Shown: piece by piece, positions 5,636 to 9,410 of the stretch | How the letters are laid out: each line of letters begins with the position of its first letter | Numbering within the stretch: position 1 is the stretch's first letter | NCBI GenBank assembly: GCA_903881265.1 | Contig: CAIRSV010000149.1 | Location: forward strand, 1-9,410 | Length of the DNA: 9,410 bases | Reading direction: 5' to 3' | DNA from: an uncultured Bacteroidota bacterium | Lineage (GTDB): Bacteria; Bacteroidota; Bacteroidia; Chitinophagales; Chitinophagaceae | The notes under the pieces: generated by a model | Database searches by the model: none | Told to the model about the DNA's origin: nothing | The model's input: only the letters and a program-made list of their open reading frames with translations | Translations under genes and position numbers: made by a program

Positions 5636-8600
5636 TTAAATAGTCACCACATTATAGACTATTCCTTCAAGTTTTGTCAACTCGTCTAAAAATCGATCAC
5701 TCAATTCAATCTTACGAATTGGCGTGTAAAGCCTTATCACATTGTCTGATGCCTTGTCTACAACTTGTATACCAAGTTCACATTTCCCTGCCGTTTCTGC
5801 ATATTTCTGTATAATCGTCATAAATGCGCTATCTAAACGTTCTAGTTGCACCGTCATATTCAGCCGTTTCGTCAATAATTTTTTTACATCTTCAAGCAGA
5901 TACATCGTATGAATCTTAAACTCCCATTGATTTTCATCGTTCCAACGATTTTGATAGGTGCCTGTGACCATAATTTTATTATCCTGAATCAACATATCCT
6001 TGAACTTGAGATAATCTTCCTTGAAGAGTGTAAATTCATGTTCACCATTAAAATCAATCAATTTGAATTTGCCCCACAAGGTACCTTTCTTCGAGATCAG
6101 ATGTTGTGCAAATGAAACATAGCCCGCAACACGCAACTGACGTTTACGCAAGTTTTCTTTTTCTATATCTGCTAAGGATGTAAATCCATAATTAGACATT
6201 TCAAACTGGAAACTATCCAAGGGATGCGCACTGATATAAATACCGACCATCTCTTTTTCTTTTTCCAACGTTTCAGTCAGTGTCCATTCTTCTGTAGTAT
6301 GCAATTTAGGCAAGGAAATTTCAGGCATTCCTATATCACCAAAAAGACTGTTCGATGTAAATGTATCAGAGGTAAACTGTTGTCCGAAACGGATGATTTT
6401 CTCTAAGTTTGTTTGAGTTTCTCCTGCAGGAAGTAAAAAATATTGTCCGCGATGCATTGTTGTAAAGCAATCAAGTCCACCTGCCATAATAAGACTTTCC
6501 AATGTCTTCTTACTAACGGTTCGTGAACTCAGACGTTTCACCATATCAAACACATCTTCATAATGTCCAGCCTTTTCACGCTCGGCTAAAATTTCCATTA
6601 CAGCTGCTTCACCAATTCCTTTGATGGCACCCATCCCAAAACGAATGACACCTTCGCGATTGACGCTAAAGCCTTTCTTACTCTCATTGACATCGGGGCC
6701 TTGCACTTTCAATCCCATCTTCTTACACTCACGCATGTATTGTGATACACTTTCTATATTGCCTTGTGAATTCAACAGAGCCGCCATATATTCTGGCAAA
6801 TAATTGGCTTTAAGAAAAGCAGTTTGATAGGCCAAATATGCATAGCAAGTCGAATGCGATTTATTAAAGGCATATTGGGCAAATGCTTCCCAGTCTGTCC
6901 ATATTTTTTCACATTTATCAAGCGGGTGATTATTCACTGTGCAGCCTTCTAAAAACCTAGTCTTCATTTTCTGAAGTACATCAATCTGTTTCTTACCCAT
7001 CGCCTTTCGGAGGATATCTGCATCGCCTTTCGAGAAATTAGCGAGTCGTTGCGAAAGCAACATCACTTGTTCTTGATAGACCGTGATGCCATAGGTTTCT
7101 TTGAGCGTATCCTCCATTTCAGGCAAATCATACACGATTTCCTTACGACCATGTTTACGCTCAATAAATTCAGGAATATACGCAATCGGGCCAGGTCGAT
7201 ACAAGGCATTCATTGCAATCAAATCTTCAATATTATCGGGCTTCAATTCCTTGAGGTATTTTTTCATTCCTGCCGAGGCAAATTGAAAAGTTCCTTCGGT
7301 ATCGCCTTCCTGATACAGCTTATAGGTTTTTGCATCATCCAATGGGATGGTATCGATATCGATTTCAACCCCATGATTTTCCTTGATAAGAATCAAGGCA
7401 TCACGAATGATACTTAAGTTGCTTAATCCGAGTACGTCTATCTTAATCGCTCCAGCTTCTTCAACTACATTACCTGAGAATTGGGTGACATACAAGTCAA
7501 TATCTTTTTGTTTGCATAATGGCATAATCTCCATCAGGTCTTTAGGCCCGATGATGATGCCAGCTGCGTGAATACCAGTATTACGGACTGTACCTTCTAA
7601 TTTCTCTGCTTCATGCAACACGGTGGATTTTAAATCCATTCCATTATAATAGCCTTGCAACTGCATAACATTCTGCACATCTTCGGCCGTGATATTATCT
7701 TTCTTTTGTAAATCCTTGTCAGAAATATGCAGCATTTCATTCAACGAAGTGCCGGGACGATCGGGCACTAACTTTGCTAACATATTACTTTCTTCCAACG
7801 GCAAATCCATCACGCGGGCTACATCCTTGATACTACTTTTAGCGGCCATCGTACCATAGGTGATGATATGCGCTACCTGATTCTTGCCATAGGTATTCAC
7901 GATATATTCAACGACTTTACCACGTCCGATATCATCAAAATCGGTATCGATATCCGGCATACTCGCACGTTCGGGATTAAGGAAACGTTCAAACAGTAAA
8001 TTGTATTTCAATGGGTCGATGGTGGTAATACCAATACAATAGGCCACCACGGAACCCGCGGCCGAACCTCTCCCCGGCCCTACAATTACACCTAATTTTT
8101 TGGACGACATAATGATGTCTGACACAATGAGAAAGTAACCTGCAAAACCCATTTTACGAATGACACCCAATTCGAACTTCAATCGTTCATCCAATTCGGG
8201 TGTAAAGATTTTATATCGCATCTTAGCGCCTTCAAAGGCTAAAAACTCGAGATAATCTTCCTGCGACTTGAAAGGTTCTGGCACAGGAAAATTGGGCAAC
8301 AATAAATCATTGGTCACACTCACCAATTCTACCTTATCAACAATCTCATTCGTATTGTCGATGGCGGCAGGAATATCACTGAACAGTTGAGTCATCTGAT
8401 CAGTGTTCTTGAAAAAGAATTGATTATTATAAAATGCAAAACGCTTGTTCTTTGCATCGGCATCATCATCGGCAAACTCTTTCATCTTAGGTGTGCTTTG
8501 CAATTCGCCGGTATTAACACAAAGGAGGATATCGTGGGCATTGCTATCTTCTTCTTCCACATAATGCGAATCGTTGCTTGCAATGATCTTTACATGATAC

Positions 8601-9208
8601 TTTTCAGCAAGGCGAAGCAATTCAATATTTACTTTATTCTGATCTGGTATATCGTGTCGTTGAATTTCCACATAATAATCTTCTCCGAAAATATCCAACC
8701 ACCATTTAAATTCTTTTTCGCCGGCTTCAGGTCCGTCGCGTAAAATCGTACGAGGCACCGAAGCTCCCAGACAACAAGTTGAAGCGATTAACCCTTCATG
8801 ATATTGTAGTATAAGTTCCTTATCGATACGCGGATATTTACCATACAAGCCTTCTGTAAAACCCAGAGAGCAAAGTCGTATCAAATTTTTGTAACCTTGT
8901 TTATTCTTAGCCAATAGCAACTGATGATAGCGCACATCTTTTTGTTCTTTGGTAAACTGCTGTTTATGCCTGTTCTCAACCAAATAAAACTCACAACCGA
9001 CAATGGGCTTGACGACTAAATTTCCTTTATCATCTTTGTATTTCTTCGCTTCCTTTACAAAATCAAACACACCAAACATATTCCCATGATCGGTTATAGC
9101 CACTGCAGGCATATTATCCGACACCGCTTTCTTAAACAGCTTTTTGATACTACTCGCACCATCTAGAAGTGAATATTGGGTATGATTATGTAAATGCGAG
9201 AATTTCAT
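5636..9208 (-). CDS. dnaE: DNA polymerase III alpha subunit (replicative polymerase)
   Basis: The 1190-residue protein is a full-length DnaE-type C-family polymerase. An N-terminal PHP domain (about 1-280) shows HLHNH (5-9), TDHGNM (39-44), E73 and NDSHY (212-216). The palm has GPGRGSAAGS (377-386), then PDIDTDF with D419 and D421 and IKIDVLGL with D591, matching the catalytic aspartate triad. The fingers (about 660-800) include RPGPI (671-675) and FNKSHSTCYA (781-790). A helix-hairpin-helix region follows (GMGAIKGIGEAAV, about 858-870), then NSLFGD (953-958) as a candidate beta-clamp-binding peptide, an OB-fold (about 1025-1105) and a short C-terminal domain. It copies both chromosome strands together with the clamp and clamp loader. 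No intein or frameshift is seen. ATG 9208 gives the canonical start at the first PHP strand. No clear terminator separates it from trxA, so readthrough is possible. Confidence 0.97.
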   Translation of the reverse strand: MKFSHLHNHTQYSLLDGASSIKKLFKKAVSDNMPAVAITDHGNMFGVFDFVKEAKKYKDDKGNLVVKPIVGCEFYLVENRHKQQFTKEQKDVRYHQLLLAKNKQGYKNLIRLCSLGFTEGLYGKYPRIDKELILQYHEGLIASTCCLGASVPRTILRDGPEAGEKEFKWWLDIFGEDYYVEIQRHDIPDQNKVNIELLRLAEKYHVKIIASNDSHYVEEEDSNAHDILLCVNTGELQSTPKMKEFADDDADAKNKRFAFYNNQFFFKNTDQMTQLFSDIPAAIDNTNEIVDKVELVSVTNDLLLPNFPVPEPFKSQEDYLEFLAFEGAKMRYKIFTPELDERLKFELGVIRKMGFAGYFLIVSDIIMSSKKLGVIVGPGRGSAAGSVVAYCIGITTIDPLKYNLLFERFLNPERASMPDIDTDFDDIGRGKVVEYIVNTYGKNQVAHIITYGTMAAKSSIKDVARVMDLPLEESNMLAKLVPDRPGTSLNEMLHISDKDLQKKDNITAEDVQNVMQLQGYYNGMDLKSTVLHEAEKLEGTVRNTGIHAAGIIIGPKDLMEIMPLCKQKDIDLYVTQFSGNVVEEAGAIKIDVLGLSNLSIIRDALILIKENHGVEIDIDTIPLDDAKTYKLYQEGDTEGTFQFASAGMKKYLKELKPDNIEDLIAMNALYRPGPIAYIPEFIERKHGRKEIVYDLPEMEDTLKETYGITVYQEQVMLLSQRLANFSKGDADILRKAMGKKQIDVLQKMKTRFLEGCTVNNHPLDKCEKIWTDWEAFAQYAFNKSHSTCYAYLAYQTAFLKANYLPEYMAALLNSQGNIESVSQYMRECKKMGLKVQGPDVNESKKGFSVNREGVIRFGMGAIKGIGEAAVMEILAEREKAGHYEDVFDMVKRLSSRTVSKKTLESLIMAGGLDCFTTMHRGQYFLLPAGETQTNLEKIIRFGQQFTSDTFTSNSLFGDIGMPEISLPKLHTTEEWTLTETLEKEKEMVGIYISAHPLDSFQFEMSNYGFTSLADIEKENLRKRQLRVAGYVSFAQHLISKKGTLWGKFKLIDFNGEHEFTLFKEDYLKFKDMLIQDNKIMVTGTYQNRWNDENQWEFKIHTMYLLEDVKKLLTKRLNMTVQLERLDSAFMTIIQKYAETAGKCELGIQVVDKASDNVIRLYTPIRKIELSDRFLDELTKLEGIVYNVVTI

Positions 9209-9410
9209 CTATAAAAATGTTGGGCATCAAAAATAAGAAATCGCATCCTGAGAAGAACAAAAAGTTATATACAACGCCGAAATCAAAAAAATCATGGTAT
9301 ACTAATGTCCTATTGAACTTGCCCAAACGCATTTGAATTAGGAGTCTACAAGTGCTGACTGAAACAACATTCCATCTCGATTGAAAAAGATATCTGATGA
9401 CAGAAAAAAA
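9209..9410. other. Non-coding tail upstream of dnaE
   Basis: Apart from the dnaE promoter candidate I see no convincing gene. A 39-codon lysine-rich plus-strand frame (ATG 9217 to TGA 9336) overlaps the promoter and resembles nothing I recognise. No strong hairpin or RNA gene is visible. The neighbouring gene, if any, lies beyond 9410. Confidence 0.5.
9228..9261 (-). promoter_or_regulatory. Candidate dnaE promoter
   Basis: The minus strand shows TATTTTTG (9235-9228), exact to TAnnTTTG, 19 bases before the dnaE ATG. A TTTG lies at 9261-9258 but with a spacer of 22 bases rather than 19-21, so the -33 match is doubtful. Confidence 0.4.

Noticed and set aside
7049..7417. 122-codon plus-strand frame antisense to dnaE
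   Set aside because: It lies wholly within the conserved dnaE coding region and has no recognisable domain; the same holds for 8387-8743.
9217..9336. 39-codon lysine-rich frame upstream of dnaE
   Set aside because: It overlaps the candidate dnaE promoter, has low-complexity composition and no family resemblance.

Overview
The window looks like chromosomal DNA of a Bacteroidetes bacterium, probably from the Chitinophagaceae/Sphingobacteriales side. Four observations support this. Genes lack clear Shine-Dalgarno sites and have A-rich leaders. Several upstream regions carry the Bacteroidetes -7 promoter element TAnnTTTG. dnaE is followed by trxA, an order familiar in this phylum. The CcmB, fused acyl-CoA synthetase and ferritin-VIT proteins also read like Bacteroidetes family members. 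The phylum is inferred from sequence reading only.

Layout, left to right: (1) the 5' part of a UbiX-type flavin prenyltransferase gene, leaving the window on the minus strand (1-158). (2) A divergent ccmB-like heme-exporter membrane subunit (406-1074, plus). (3) A convergent minus-strand pair, transcribed from 2766 down to 1112: a ferritin-like/VIT1 fusion (iron or manganese handling) followed 53 bases later by a DUF2231-like four-helix membrane protein with conserved histidines. (4) A 270-base divergent control region (2767-3036). (5) A fused alpha-beta NDP-forming acyl-CoA (acetyl-CoA) synthetase (3037-5091, plus). (6) A hairpin shared by converging transcripts (5124-5151). (7) trxA (5170-5487) and dnaE (5636-9208), both minus. 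(8) A 202-base tail (9209-9410) with the probable dnaE promoter and no convincing gene. No tRNA, rRNA, CRISPR array, insertion sequence or phage gene was recognised, and no non-coding stretch exceeds about 300 bases.

Functionally the right half is housekeeping (replicative polymerase, thioredoxin). The left half has a metal, heme and energy-metabolism flavour: heme export for cytochrome c maturation, a ferritin-VIT metal transporter, a possible metal- or heme-binding membrane protein, and an acyl-CoA synthetase that can make ATP from acyl-CoA.

The most interesting signals are non-coding. An FNR/CRP-like palindrome (9 of 10 bases of TTGAT-N4-ATCAA) sits at class II promoter distance from a -7-like element before the acyl-CoA synthetase. 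A motif TACCTTGCA occurs three times, always upstream of genes: before ccmB and twice around the FNR-like box, with 14 bases shared between two copies. A perfect 6-bp dyad lies inside the 19-bp spacer of the trxA promoter. I see no clear evidence of a wholly new multi-gene system; these regulatory patterns and the ferritin-VIT/DUF2231 pair are the best leads.
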